A stretch of DNA of 64,000 bases from Flavobacteriales bacterium (GTDB lineage: Bacteria > Bacteroidota > Bacteroidia > Flavobacteriales_F > PHOS-HE28): NCBI GenBank assembly GCA_016715895.1, contig JADJXH010000003.1, positions 1,929,750 through 1,993,749 on the forward strand. Reading direction: 5' to 3'. Below the pieces are notes generated by a model. The model was not told where the DNA came from, ran no database searches, and saw only the letters and a list, made by a program, of their open reading frames with translations. Positions within the stretch are counted from its first letter, which is position 1. Every line of letters starts with the position of its first letter. The position numbers were made by a program, and so were the translations under genes. This document shows positions 34,153 to 42,813 of this stretch, piece by piece.

Positions 34153-34536
34153 ATGCCCGACTTCACCCACGACGGCCACGTGTACTACAACCCCTTCGAG
34201 TTCGCCATGGCCTTCATCGGGGGCACGTGGAAGGCGCCGGTGCTGTACCGGCTGAAGAAGGAGAAGCAGCGCTACAGCGAGCTGAAGAAGAACATGCCGC
34301 ACATCAGCGACCGGCAGCTGGCGGCCACGTTGCGCGAACTGGAGAAGCACGGCATGGTCTCGCGGAAGGTGTACGCCGAGGTGCCACCGCGCACGGAATA
34401 CGCCCTCACCAAGCGGGGCGAGCAGGCGATCCCGGTGATCGAAACGCTGCGGCAGTACGGCATCGCGCTGATGAAGGACGTGGGGATCGAGAGCAAGTTC
34501 TACATACCGCGAGTGAAGGCGGTGCGGAAGAAGTAG
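34153..34536 (+). CDS. HxlR-family winged-helix regulator
   Basis: A 127-residue MarR-like DNA-binding protein of the HxlR family. The winged-helix region reads FEFAMAFIGGTWKAPVLYRL, then RYSELKKNMPHISDRQLAAT, LRELEKHGMVSRKVYAE and VPPRTEYALTKRGEQAIPVI, in the normal order. It has no cysteine, so it cannot sense electrophiles by the thiol route known for HypR. It is divergent from the DJ-1/PfpI gene, and a palindrome at 33908-33922 is a likely site. ATG 34153 is chosen from the family length. The frame upstream to 33925 is not coding-like. Confidence 0.9.
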   Translation: MPDFTHDGHVYYNPFEFAMAFIGGTWKAPVLYRLKKEKQRYSELKKNMPHISDRQLAATLRELEKHGMVSRKVYAEVPPRTEYALTKRGEQAIPVIETLRQYGIALMKDVGIESKFYIPRVKAVRKK

Positions 34537-34539
34537 CGC

Positions 34540-35049
34540 TTATGGCAAGGCGAACTTCATCTCCGTGAGCCCAAGCCCCTGGATATGCTCCAGCAACTCC
34601 TTCGCCGGCTCGCCGCCACGTGTCGCGTGATGCAGCAATGTGAGCCCATGCGGCCCTTTCGAGCGCAGCAGGTTCGGAAAGGCCGCCAGCAGTGTCTTCA
34701 CTTCCACGGTGCGGCCCAGCATGGTGAGCACGAAGATGTTCGCCCGGGCGCCCTGACCGATCAGGTACTCCGCGATCTCCCGATCGCCGACATGGCCAGC
34801 GCCCTCAAGTGCTGTCTCAAAGTCGCCACCGCCCACATCCCAGGTCGCGTTCAGCAGGCCGGGCTGCTCCTTCAGCATGCGCTGCACTTCCGCCAGGTTG
34901 TTGTGGCCCACGCGCACGAACTCCTTTACCAGTTCGGGTGCGAGCTGCGAAGGCTTGGCGGGGTTCATGGTGTCCTGGGCCAGCAACGAGGCGTTGCTGA
35001 GGAACGGCAGGCCCAATGCGGTGGTGGCGAGGAAGTGGCGGCGGTGCAT
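34540..35049 (-). CDS. Exported ankyrin-repeat protein with possible Tat signal
   Basis: A 169-residue protein starting MHRRHFLATTALGLPFLSNA, a twin-arginine-like RRHFL motif followed by a hydrophobic stretch, so export by Tat is possible. The rest is made of about three ankyrin repeats: FVRVGHNNLAEVQRMLKEQP, AGHVGDREIAEYLIGQGARA, MLGRTVEVKTLLAAFPNLL, and GLTLLHHATRGGEPAKELLE. It should mediate protein contacts. The partner is unknown. It is 10 bp downstream of the permease gene and converges with the hxlR-type gene, with a 3-bp gap. Confidence 0.75.
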   Translation of the reverse strand: MHRRHFLATTALGLPFLSNASLLAQDTMNPAKPSQLAPELVKEFVRVGHNNLAEVQRMLKEQPGLLNATWDVGGGDFETALEGAGHVGDREIAEYLIGQGARANIFVLTMLGRTVEVKTLLAAFPNLLRSKGPHGLTLLHHATRGGEPAKELLEHIQGLGLTEMKFALP

Positions 35050-35059
35050 GCGGCAGAGC

Positions 35060-37462
35060 TTATTCGTGACGTAGCGCCCGCACCGGATCGGTCTGCGCGG
35101 CCCGGATGGCCCGGAAGCTCACCGTGAACGTGGCGATGAGCAGCACGACCAGTCCCGCGCCCACGAAGACCAGCGGCTCGATGTGCGTGCGGAAGGCGAA
35201 GTTCTCCAGCCAGCGGCCCACGCCGAACCACGCGAGCGGTACGGCCACCAGCGCGCCTACGAGCACCAGCAGGAGGAAATCGCGGGTGACCACCCAGGTG
35301 ATGCGCAGCGTATCGGCGCCCATCACCTTGCGGATGCCGATCTCCCGTGTGCGCTTCTCGGCCGTCCAGCTGGCGAGCGCGAAGAGGCCGAGACAGGCGA
35401 TGAACACCGCGAGCAGCGAGAAGATGCCGACCAGCGACGCCAGGCGGCCCTGCGCTTCGTACTGCATGTCCAGCTGGTCATCGAGGAACTGGTACTCGAA
35501 GGGGAACTGCGTCGTGCGGGCGTTCCACTCCCTGCGCGCGGCCTCGATCACGGGCGTGGGGTCGCCGGCCTCGGTGCGGATGTAGATGTAGCGCAGCCAT
35601 TGCCCGATGTCCCTGGTCATGTCGAACACGAAGGGCTGTACGGCCTTGAAGAGCGGATCGAAGGCGAAGTCCTTCGCCACGCCGATCACGCGTTCCTCGC
35701 CATGCGGCGTGTCCATGCGCTCGCCGATGGCCTTGGTGGGGTCCTCCGGATGCAACTGCCTCGCGAAGGTCTCGTTGATCACCACACTGAGCGAATCATC
35801 GCCGGGGAACTCCCGGCTGAACCAACGGCCGCCGAGCAGCTCGATGTCCATCGCCTCCCGGAACTCGGGGTTCACGTAGAGCGCGGGCAGGTAGGTCCAT
35901 TTGCCCCGCTCCATGGTGCCCCAGTTGAACTCATGCGTGTTGTGCTTCTTGCCCAGGATGTCGTTGGCCCAGCTCACGGCCTTCACGCCGCTGATCTTCT
36001 TCAGTTCGGGGAACACGGCCGTGTAGACATCGTACATGGGCGCGCGCACCGGGATCAGCACCACCTGCTCCTTCTGGAAACCGAGGTCCACGCTGCGTAG
36101 ATGGTCGTGCTGGCGCTTCACGAACACGGTGCCGATGATGAGCACGAGCGCAATGGCGAACTGCACCACCACCAGCGCTTTGCGCAGGGCCTGTCCGCGA
36201 GAGGTGCCACCGCTGTTGCCCTTCAGCACCACCGCCGGTCGGAAGTTGCTGAGGAAGAAGGCCGGATAGATGCCGCTGAGCAGCCCGAGCACGACCGCGA
36301 TGCCGAGCACGCCGGGAACCAGCAGCGAAGGCAGCGGGATGCTCTCGCCCGCCAGGGAGTTGAACGCGGGCATCAGCAGCTTGATCAGCAACAGGGCGAT
36401 CGATGCCGCGAGCAGGCTCATCAGCACGCTCTCCAGCAGGAATTGGGCGATCAGCTGACCGCGCGTTGCGCCCGCCGCCTTGCGCACGCCCACCTCCCGC
36501 GCGCGGTACGCACTTCGCGCCGTGGCAAGGTTCATGAAGTTGACGCCCGCCAGCACGAGGATGAAGAAGCCGATCACCCAGAGGATGTTCACGCTGCCCC
36601 GGTCGCCGTTCTGCCGCATCTCGAAGTCAAGCTTGCTGGTGAGGTGGATGTCGGCGAGCGGCTGAAGCTCGTGCCCTATCTGGTTCTTGAGGAAGTCAGG
36701 GTAGTACTTCTGGATGAAGTCCGGGAACACGCGGTCCACCTCGGCTTTCGTGACACCCTCCTTCAGCCGCACATAGGTCCAGCAGGGGTTCCACACCCAG
36801 TTGTTCTTCTCGATGTTGCGCCAGAACTGCGTGATGGTGTAGAACGAGACCAGTCCCGTGAACCTGATGTGGGAATTGCGAGGGGTCTCACCCAGGATGC
36901 CGGTCACCTGCACGTCCATGGCATTGTCCCATTTCATCATCCGGCCCATGGGGTCCTCATCGCCGAAGTACTTCTTCGCCAGCTCCTGCGAGAGCACGAT
37001 GCTGCCGGGTTTGCTGAGCGCGGTCCTCGGATCGCCGACGAGCAACGGGTAGTTGAACATGTCGAACACGGTGCTGTCCACCAGGTAGAGGCCGCTCTCG
37101 GTGAACATGCGGTCGGTGCTCAGGCTGTCACCCACCTTCAAGGTGTGCTGCGGGTCCTGGAAATCGAACCAGCGGCAATAGCGTTCGATCAGCTCGGGGT
37201 GATCATGGTAGAGCGTGGGCCCGAGGCCGAAGACCATGCTGCTGCTGTGCTCGCCCTGACCTTCCATCTCGATCTCGCCCACCACGCGGTGCACGCGCTC
37301 GTGGTCAGGCACGAACCGGTCGAAGCTGCGCTGGTACCGCACATACAACCCGATGAGCACGAAGCACGCGATGCCCGTGGCCAGGCCGAGCAGGTTGATG
37401 AGGGTGTAGAGCTTCTGCTTCCAGAGGTTGCGGAAGCCGGTGAGGAGGAGGTTCTTGAGCAT
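35060..37462 (-). CDS. MacB/FtsX-type ABC transporter permease
   Basis: An 800-residue inner-membrane protein with the layout of Bacteroidota two-unit FtsX permeases. It has a first transmembrane helix (LINLLGLATGIACFVLIGLY), a periplasmic MacB_PCD-type domain (about 55-270), three helices of the first FtsX domain (WVIGFFILVLAGVNFMNLAT with AREVGVRKAAGATRGQLIAQ), then a second helix-periplasmic unit and a final FtsX domain (RTREIGIRKVMGADTLRITW). Such proteins act with a MacB-like ATPase in export or mechanotransmission. No ATPase gene is adjacent, the nearest being at 49562. ATG 37462 is chosen because it directly precedes LKNLLLTGFRNLWKQK. It is related to, but not a recent copy of, the permease at 39834. 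Confidence 0.88.
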   Translation of the reverse strand: MLKNLLLTGFRNLWKQKLYTLINLLGLATGIACFVLIGLYVRYQRSFDRFVPDHERVHRVVGEIEMEGQGEHSSSMVFGLGPTLYHDHPELIERYCRWFDFQDPQHTLKVGDSLSTDRMFTESGLYLVDSTVFDMFNYPLLVGDPRTALSKPGSIVLSQELAKKYFGDEDPMGRMMKWDNAMDVQVTGILGETPRNSHIRFTGLVSFYTITQFWRNIEKNNWVWNPCWTYVRLKEGVTKAEVDRVFPDFIQKYYPDFLKNQIGHELQPLADIHLTSKLDFEMRQNGDRGSVNILWVIGFFILVLAGVNFMNLATARSAYRAREVGVRKAAGATRGQLIAQFLLESVLMSLLAASIALLLIKLLMPAFNSLAGESIPLPSLLVPGVLGIAVVLGLLSGIYPAFFLSNFRPAVVLKGNSGGTSRGQALRKALVVVQFAIALVLIIGTVFVKRQHDHLRSVDLGFQKEQVVLIPVRAPMYDVYTAVFPELKKISGVKAVSWANDILGKKHNTHEFNWGTMERGKWTYLPALYVNPEFREAMDIELLGGRWFSREFPGDDSLSVVINETFARQLHPEDPTKAIGERMDTPHGEERVIGVAKDFAFDPLFKAVQPFVFDMTRDIGQWLRYIYIRTEAGDPTPVIEAARREWNARTTQFPFEYQFLDDQLDMQYEAQGRLASLVGIFSLLAVFIACLGLFALASWTAEKRTREIGIRKVMGADTLRITWVVTRDFLLLVLVGALVAVPLAWFGVGRWLENFAFRTHIEPLVFVGAGLVVLLIATFTVSFRAIRAAQTDPVRALRHE

Positions 37463-37657
37463 GATGGCGGCAACGAGGGACAGCAAGGTGCTCCTGACCA
37501 CCCATACCCGCGTTGGCTTTCGTGCGCTGGCGTTGCCTCGGTGATGAACGGTTCATGGTGCCCTCGCCCTGCGGTGGTGGCCACCCGGAACAGCCGCGGG
37601 ACACCGGGTGCGCGGTCCGCCGGGGCGACAGACCTGCTGGTGTGCGGTCGGGACCGA

Positions 37658-38527
37658 TCACGGACGGATCACGCGCACCTGCCAGTCGGGCCCACGCAGC
37701 ACGTACAGTCCCGGTCGCAGCGCATGGACATCCACGGAACCTCCGGCCTCCAAGCGTTCATGCGCGACCACGCGGCCCGTGGCATCCAGGATGAGGATCC
37801 TCTCCCCCGTGAACGCTTCCCCCAGCTGGCATCGGTCCGTAGCCGGATTGGGAAATGGCGACGGGACCGGGGATCGCGCCGGTTCAGGCAGGGCCAGTGT
37901 GAGCTCCTGACAGCCGTCCACAACGAGCGTATCGCCTCCTACAGCGTAGCTCCGCAGACAGCCGAACTCCTCGAACCCGAGGCATAGACGACCGAACAGG
38001 CCGCTGTGCATCCCGATGCCTTCGATGATGTATCCGCTCCACGGGCCGGCATGATAGCGATGCCGCCATGAGCTTCCGATCGGCACAGAGTCGATCGCAT
38101 CCACGGTGTAGCCCTCGGCGCAATCGCCATACGTGCCACTGATCACCTGCCCTGATGCGAGCGTGAACTCGAACAACAGCTCTTCGTTCTGGAAGCCTTC
38201 GAAGACCACCCACCATCGGTCCGACACCGTGTCCTCCCTCAAGGCGCCCAGATAGTCGTCCAGCGGATCGATGGCCACCGGCACGGTCCCGCCGATCGCC
38301 CATGTCGTGTCGGTGCCGTACCGACGCAACTGGTGATAGGTCTGGTTCGCGATGGTGGTGTCGCCGTCCAGCACAATGTCGAACTCAGCATGGTGCAGGT
38401 AGGTCCCGTCGAAGTAGGCATAGGTCTCATGCCACGTGGAGCTCGGCTGGAGCCAGAAGCCTTGGGGTCGTGCCACGCTGCACAGCAACAGTGAAGCGAG
38501 CAGTACGGGCAGGTGTTGCAGGCGCAT
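37658..38527 (-). CDS. Secreted protein with T9SS type A sorting domain
   Basis: A 289-residue secreted protein of unknown function. It has a signal peptide (MRLQHLPVLLASLLLCSVARPQ), a central part of about 190 residues with motifs TTIANQTYHQLRRYGTD, LREDTVSDRWWVVFEGFQ and YHAGPWSGYIIEGIGMHSGL, and a T9SS sorting domain (SPFPNPATDRCQLGEAF to VRVIRP). The middle part resembles the T9SS-linked proteins of Flavobacteriales that describe 'internal energy/time' style reports, with no enzymatic motif. ATG 38527 is chosen for the signal peptide. On the minus strand CACTTTCG (38538 to 38531) immediately precedes the ATG, suggesting a leaderless or near-leaderless mRNA. Confidence 0.72.
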   Translation of the reverse strand: MRLQHLPVLLASLLLCSVARPQGFWLQPSSTWHETYAYFDGTYLHHAEFDIVLDGDTTIANQTYHQLRRYGTDTTWAIGGTVPVAIDPLDDYLGALREDTVSDRWWVVFEGFQNEELLFEFTLASGQVISGTYGDCAEGYTVDAIDSVPIGSSWRHRYHAGPWSGYIIEGIGMHSGLFGRLCLGFEEFGCLRSYAVGGDTLVVDGCQELTLALPEPARSPVPSPFPNPATDRCQLGEAFTGERILILDATGRVVAHERLEAGGSVDVHALRPGLYVLRGPDWQVRVIRP

Positions 38528-38615
38528 GCACGAAAGTGCGTCGGGCGAAGCACCGATCATCCCGCTCGTGGGCGTACGGTTCATTCTGCCGTGGGTACCG
38601 TCGGCCGGGGCACGA

Positions 38616-39824
38616 TCACGGGCCCATGAGCCAGGAACGCCAAGTTCCATATCCCGGCAGGTTGTGGACCGCCCACCGCAACCCCCAGATGCCGCCGGAC
38701 AGCGTGTGGACATGTGCGAACCCCCGATCGGTGAGCGATCGGGCCGCGTCGAGCACCGGTCCGCCGGTCATGTCACCGATGAGCAGGACCGGTCGGCTCC
38801 GGTCGGCCGGAAGCTCGTCGATGCGAGCCATCAGCTCCTCTGCCGGGATGTGGACCGCGCCTCGGAACCGGTTCATGGCACGTGGGCCGTTGGGACCTTG
38901 TTCATCATACTGCTCGCGGCGGCGCACGTCGATCACGGTCCAGCGTCCCGCGCTGATGGCCGCCGTATCCAGTTCGGCAGGTGGAAGCACGGTATACGGC
39001 GCGGTGGCGGTCCAGGTCCGCGCACGGCAGGGGAAGCGGTCCAGCGGCAGCTCCATCAACCCCGACAGCCCGTCGAGGAGCACATGAACGTCCGTGAACC
39101 CATTGTCCAACAAGAGGTTCGCTGCGCGGGGCGCATCGGTTCCGCCTTCATCGAAGAGCACGATGGGGCGGTCGTGCGGGAGCTCCTTCATGCGGCCGGG
39201 CAGATCCGCTCGCTGGATGTGGAGCGCACCGTCGATGCCGCCCATCGCCCACACGCGCTCGGGCCGGTGCTCGAGGTCGAGCAGGGTGTCGGGACGCACG
39301 TCCACAAGGCTGACCGGGCCCGCGGACAGCAGCGCGCACAGATCGACGGCGTTGATGATGCCATAGCGCTGCGAGCGCTCGATCAGGTCCGAAACCTGTC
39401 GCAGCCTGTCCCGTTCGAGCCAGTAGCGGCTCAGCCCGGCGTTGAGGTTGATGACATGGGTGAAGCCGCTGTCCGCAAGCGCATTGCTCGCACGGCGGCT
39501 GCGTTGGCTGTGGGAACAGTACACGATGATGGGACGGTCCCGATCCGCGCTGAGCCCGGCAAGTCGTTGTGGCAGCTCCTTGTAGCCGATGTGGATGGCG
39601 CCCTTCAACCGACCGATGTTCAACCCGGCCCATGCGGCCGTGTCATTGAACTCACCGGCCGATCGGACATCGAGCAACAGGGCGTTCGGCGAGGCGGCGA
39701 GTTCGGCCGGAAGATCCTCCAGCGCGATGCACCGGTAGCGCCGGTCGTCGCCTTCGAACTGCGCGCGGACCGGGCCGGCGAGGAGCGGGAGGAGCACCAG
39801 GGCGATGGGCTGTACGGCGCGCAT
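38616..39824 (-). CDS. Exported protein with three rhodanese domains, one with the catalytic Cys
   Basis: A 402-residue protein with a signal peptide (MRAVQPIALVLLPLLAGPVRAQ) and three rhodanese-like domains. Domain 1 (about 30-145) has LLLDVRSAGEFN and the active-site loop IIVYCSHSQRSRR with Cys103. Domain 2 (about 155-265) has LVDVRPDTLLDLEHRP, but the loop is IVLFDEGGTD, with Asp225 in place of Cys. Domain 3 (about 275-395) has VIDVRRREQYDEQG and the loop VLLIGDMTGG, again without Cys. So one domain could carry sulphur transfer and two are probably structural or sensory. The periplasmic site is unusual for sulphurtransferases. It lies 9 bp after the permease gene and is probably co-transcribed. 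Confidence 0.82.
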   Translation of the reverse strand: MRAVQPIALVLLPLLAGPVRAQFEGDDRRYRCIALEDLPAELAASPNALLLDVRSAGEFNDTAAWAGLNIGRLKGAIHIGYKELPQRLAGLSADRDRPIIVYCSHSQRSRRASNALADSGFTHVINLNAGLSRYWLERDRLRQVSDLIERSQRYGIINAVDLCALLSAGPVSLVDVRPDTLLDLEHRPERVWAMGGIDGALHIQRADLPGRMKELPHDRPIVLFDEGGTDAPRAANLLLDNGFTDVHVLLDGLSGLMELPLDRFPCRARTWTATAPYTVLPPAELDTAAISAGRWTVIDVRRREQYDEQGPNGPRAMNRFRGAVHIPAEELMARIDELPADRSRPVLLIGDMTGGPVLDAARSLTDRGFAHVHTLSGGIWGLRWAVHNLPGYGTWRSWLMGP

Positions 39825-39833
39825 GGCGTTGGT

Positions 39834-42251
39834 TCACTCGTATCGCAGCGCCTTCACCGGGTCGGCCACGGCCGCCCTGTACGCATGCACCGTCACCGTC
39901 ACCACGGTCACCACCAAGGTGATGAGCAAGGCCGCTGCGTACAGCATCGGTGAGATGTCCGTGTGGTAGGCGAAGGTCTCCAGCCAGCGGCCGATGGCGT
40001 AGAAGGCCAGCGGGAAGGCCACGAGGAGCGCCAGGCCCAGCAGCACCACGAACTCCTTGTTCAGCCTGCCCACGATATCGATCAGCGGCGCTCCCAGCAC
40101 CCTGCGGATACCGATCTCGCGGGTGCGCTGCCTCGCGGTGAAATAGGCCAGCCCATAGAGTCCCATGATGGTGAGCAGGATGGTGAGCACGGCGAATGCG
40201 GCGAAGACGCGGTAGAGCTTGTCCTCGGCCTGGTACAGCTGCGCGATGCTGTCGGTGAGGAAGCTCGCCTCCCAGGTGTCGTTGGGCCGCAGTGCCTTCC
40301 AGCGCGCCTGCAGGGCTTCAAGCTGTGCGGATGGATCACCGGGAGCAAGACGCAGCACCAGGTTGGCCACACCGTAGCGGCGATCGCTCTGGAAAAGACA
40401 GATCGGCTCGATGGGCGTATGCAGGCTGGCATAGTGGAAATCCTTCACCACACCGATCACGGAAAGCTCCTGCTCGCTGCTGTCCCCGGGCACGTAGACC
40501 TTCTCCGCGAGCGGGTCCTTCCATCCGAAGCTGCGCACGGCGCTCTCGTTCACCACCACCGCACGGTCGTTGTCGCTCGCGATGGCGGGATCGAACATGC
40601 GACCGGCCACCAGCTGAAGGCCCAGCACCTCCGGGAAGTCGGGGTCCACGTTCATGGTGGGCATGGGCTTGTCGATCTTGCCATCCGGCGTCACCACCCG
40701 CAGCACCCAGCGGCCACCGCTGTTCCCGGGGAGGCTTTGGGTGAAGGCGGCGCCGGTGACGAAGCTCTCGCGCGTGAGCTCCTGCTTCACCGGGCGCAGG
40801 GCATCCCACGCCAGCGTATCGGGCCCCGGCGGCTGGGGCATGGTGATGGTGAGCAGGTTCTCCTTGCGGAAGCCCATGTCGGTGCTGCGCAGCCAGTGCA
40901 GCTGCGCGAAGACCGCGAGCGTGCCCACGACCATGAAGAGCGCGATGGCGAATTGCGCACCCATCAGCACCTTGCGCACGCGCTGCTTCCCGGCTCCGCT
41001 CGCGATGCCTTCCTTGAGCAGCAGCTGCGGTGCGAAGCGCGAGAGGAAGAAGGCGGGATAGCTGCCCGCCACGACACCGATGAGCAGCACGATGAGCAGC
41101 ACGACCGCGAAGAAGCTGCCGCGCAGCAGGTGGCCCATGCCGATCTCCTTCCCGGTGATGGAGTTGAACGCCGGCAGACAGAGCCACAGCAGACCCAGGG
41201 CGACGACGATGCCGATGACCGCGATCAGGACGCTGGCGCCGATGAACTGCGCGATGAGCTGTCCGCGTTGCGCGCCGCTCACCTTGCGCAGGGCCACCTC
41301 CTTGGCGCGGCGCGTGGCATCGGCGGTGCTCATGTTGATGTAGTTGATGCAGGCGATGGCCAGGATGAGCACCGCCACGATCGCGAAGAGCGTGACGTAG
41401 GCCTTGTTGCCCTTCTTCGGCGTGTCATAGATCAGCTCGTTGTTGAAGTGCACCTCGCGCAGCGGCTCCAGGTTGAAGCGGATCTCACCCTTGAAGCCCC
41501 AGCCCTCCCAGCGCGGCAGGATGTGCTTGGCCACGAACGCATCGATCTTCCCCTGGAAATCGCCCGCGCTGGTGCCCGGCGCCAGCACCAGGTAGTTGAA
41601 GCAGCTGTTGTTGCCCCAGCTCTGCGAAAGCTGCTCCTTCGCCTGCGGCGGAAGGCCCAGCCTGCTCATGAAGACCCCCATGGGGATGTGGGTGTTCCCG
41701 GCCTTCTCATCGATCACGCCCGCCACCTTCAGCGTGCGGCCATTGCGCGTGACCAGCTTGCCGATGGGATCCTCCGCACCGAACATGCGCGTGGCCATCT
41801 CCTGCATGATCACGATGTGGTCCGGCTCATCCAGCGCATCGGGACCGCCGTGCGTGAAGGTGAAGTCGAAGGTGCGGAAGGTGCTGGTGTCGGCGTTGTA
41901 GCCGTGCTCGGCGGTGAAGCGCTGGCCGTTGAACTCGAGCGTGGTCTGCCCCAGTTGGAAGAGCGACACCCCGGCCTCGATCTCCGGATACTCCTGCAGC
42001 AGCACGTCCATGATCGGAAAGGGCGTGATGCCGAAATCGTCCTTCGTATCGCCGAAGTGATAATGGGCCTGGATGCGGAAGATGCGGTCGGCCTTCCGAT
42101 GGTGCGCATCGTAGCTCAGTTCATCCTGCACGTAGATGTAGATGAGGAAGCAGGCGACCACGCCGATGGCGAGGCCGAGGATGTTGAGCGCGGCGAACAG
42201 CTTGTCGCGCTTCAGGGTGCGCCAGGCGATGAGGAGGTAGTTGCGCCACAT
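39834..42251 (-). CDS. MacB/FtsX-type ABC transporter permease
   Basis: An 805-residue inner-membrane permease of the same two-unit FtsX layout as the product at 35060. It has a first helix (ALNILGLAIGVVACFLIYIY), a MacB_PCD-like periplasmic domain (about 50-270), an FtsX domain with AIVAVLILAIACINYINMST and AKEVALRKVSGAQRGQLIAQ, then a second unit ending with RTREIGIRRVLGAPLIDIVG and a closing helix before YRAAVADPVKALRYE. It probably works with an ATPase encoded elsewhere. It is followed after 9 bp by the rhodanese gene. Upstream, 187 bp separate it from the divergent histone-like gene. Confidence 0.88.
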   Translation of the reverse strand: MWRNYLLIAWRTLKRDKLFAALNILGLAIGVVACFLIYIYVQDELSYDAHHRKADRIFRIQAHYHFGDTKDDFGITPFPIMDVLLQEYPEIEAGVSLFQLGQTTLEFNGQRFTAEHGYNADTSTFRTFDFTFTHGGPDALDEPDHIVIMQEMATRMFGAEDPIGKLVTRNGRTLKVAGVIDEKAGNTHIPMGVFMSRLGLPPQAKEQLSQSWGNNSCFNYLVLAPGTSAGDFQGKIDAFVAKHILPRWEGWGFKGEIRFNLEPLREVHFNNELIYDTPKKGNKAYVTLFAIVAVLILAIACINYINMSTADATRRAKEVALRKVSGAQRGQLIAQFIGASVLIAVIGIVVALGLLWLCLPAFNSITGKEIGMGHLLRGSFFAVVLLIVLLIGVVAGSYPAFFLSRFAPQLLLKEGIASGAGKQRVRKVLMGAQFAIALFMVVGTLAVFAQLHWLRSTDMGFRKENLLTITMPQPPGPDTLAWDALRPVKQELTRESFVTGAAFTQSLPGNSGGRWVLRVVTPDGKIDKPMPTMNVDPDFPEVLGLQLVAGRMFDPAIASDNDRAVVVNESAVRSFGWKDPLAEKVYVPGDSSEQELSVIGVVKDFHYASLHTPIEPICLFQSDRRYGVANLVLRLAPGDPSAQLEALQARWKALRPNDTWEASFLTDSIAQLYQAEDKLYRVFAAFAVLTILLTIMGLYGLAYFTARQRTREIGIRRVLGAPLIDIVGRLNKEFVVLLGLALLVAFPLAFYAIGRWLETFAYHTDISPMLYAAALLITLVVTVVTVTVHAYRAAVADPVKALRYE

Positions 42252-42438
42252 GGCCCCAAGGTGGAACGGGACCAGGGTGCTGCGAGGTCTGTTGTGCGCT
42301 GAAGTTGGCCGCGTGACGGGCGGTTGGCGGACCGGCCCTCATGCATGACCCGGTTGCAGGGTGCGGATGACCGCCGTCAATTCAAGCGGCGCCCCTCGTG
42401 CCTAACTATCCATGAAACTCGCGAACACCCACACCCCA

Positions 42439-42759
42439 ATGGCCACCAAGAAGACCGCCAAGGCCCCTGTCCGGAAGACGACCGCCAAGGCCGCGGCGAA
42501 AGCCGTGAAGCCTGTCGCAAAAGCCACGAAGCCCCGCCTGGGCCTTGTGGGCAAGCCGAAGCCCAAGACCGCCCATGCGCGCATGCCCGGTGAACAGCAT
42601 CCCGGCCAGACGGGCATGACGGCGCGCATGCATGAGCAGCCCGGGTCGCAGATCGAACGTGAACGCCATGTGTATGGCGGCAGCACCCGACCGAAGAGCG
42701 GAGCGGGGCGCACGAACAAAAAGGCGGTGGCCAAGTCGCGTCGCGGAACGAAGAAGTAG
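42439..42759 (+). CDS. Small basic histone-H1-like protein
   Basis: A 106-residue very basic protein. The N-terminal 35 residues are a Lys/Ala/Pro/Thr-rich tail (MATKKTAKAPVRKTTAKAAA, KAVKPVAKATK) like bacterial histone-H1-like and AlgP-type proteins, which bind DNA without sequence preference. The C-terminal part is different: it is rich in His, Gly and Arg (KPKPKTAHARMPGEQHPGQT, ERERHVYGGSTRPKSG) and ends KKAVAKSRRGTKK. ATG 42439 suits the H1-like start, and ATG 42412 adds nine residues. Low complexity makes the function uncertain. Nucleoid compaction is the likeliest role. Confidence 0.65.
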   Translation: MATKKTAKAPVRKTTAKAAAKAVKPVAKATKPRLGLVGKPKPKTAHARMPGEQHPGQTGMTARMHEQPGSQIERERHVYGGSTRPKSGAGRTNKKAVAKSRRGTKK

Positions 42760-42813
42760 GCTTCGACAGCACGCCATGGGTGACTCTCCCAGCCCGCGTG
42801 AGCGCTCCACCAT

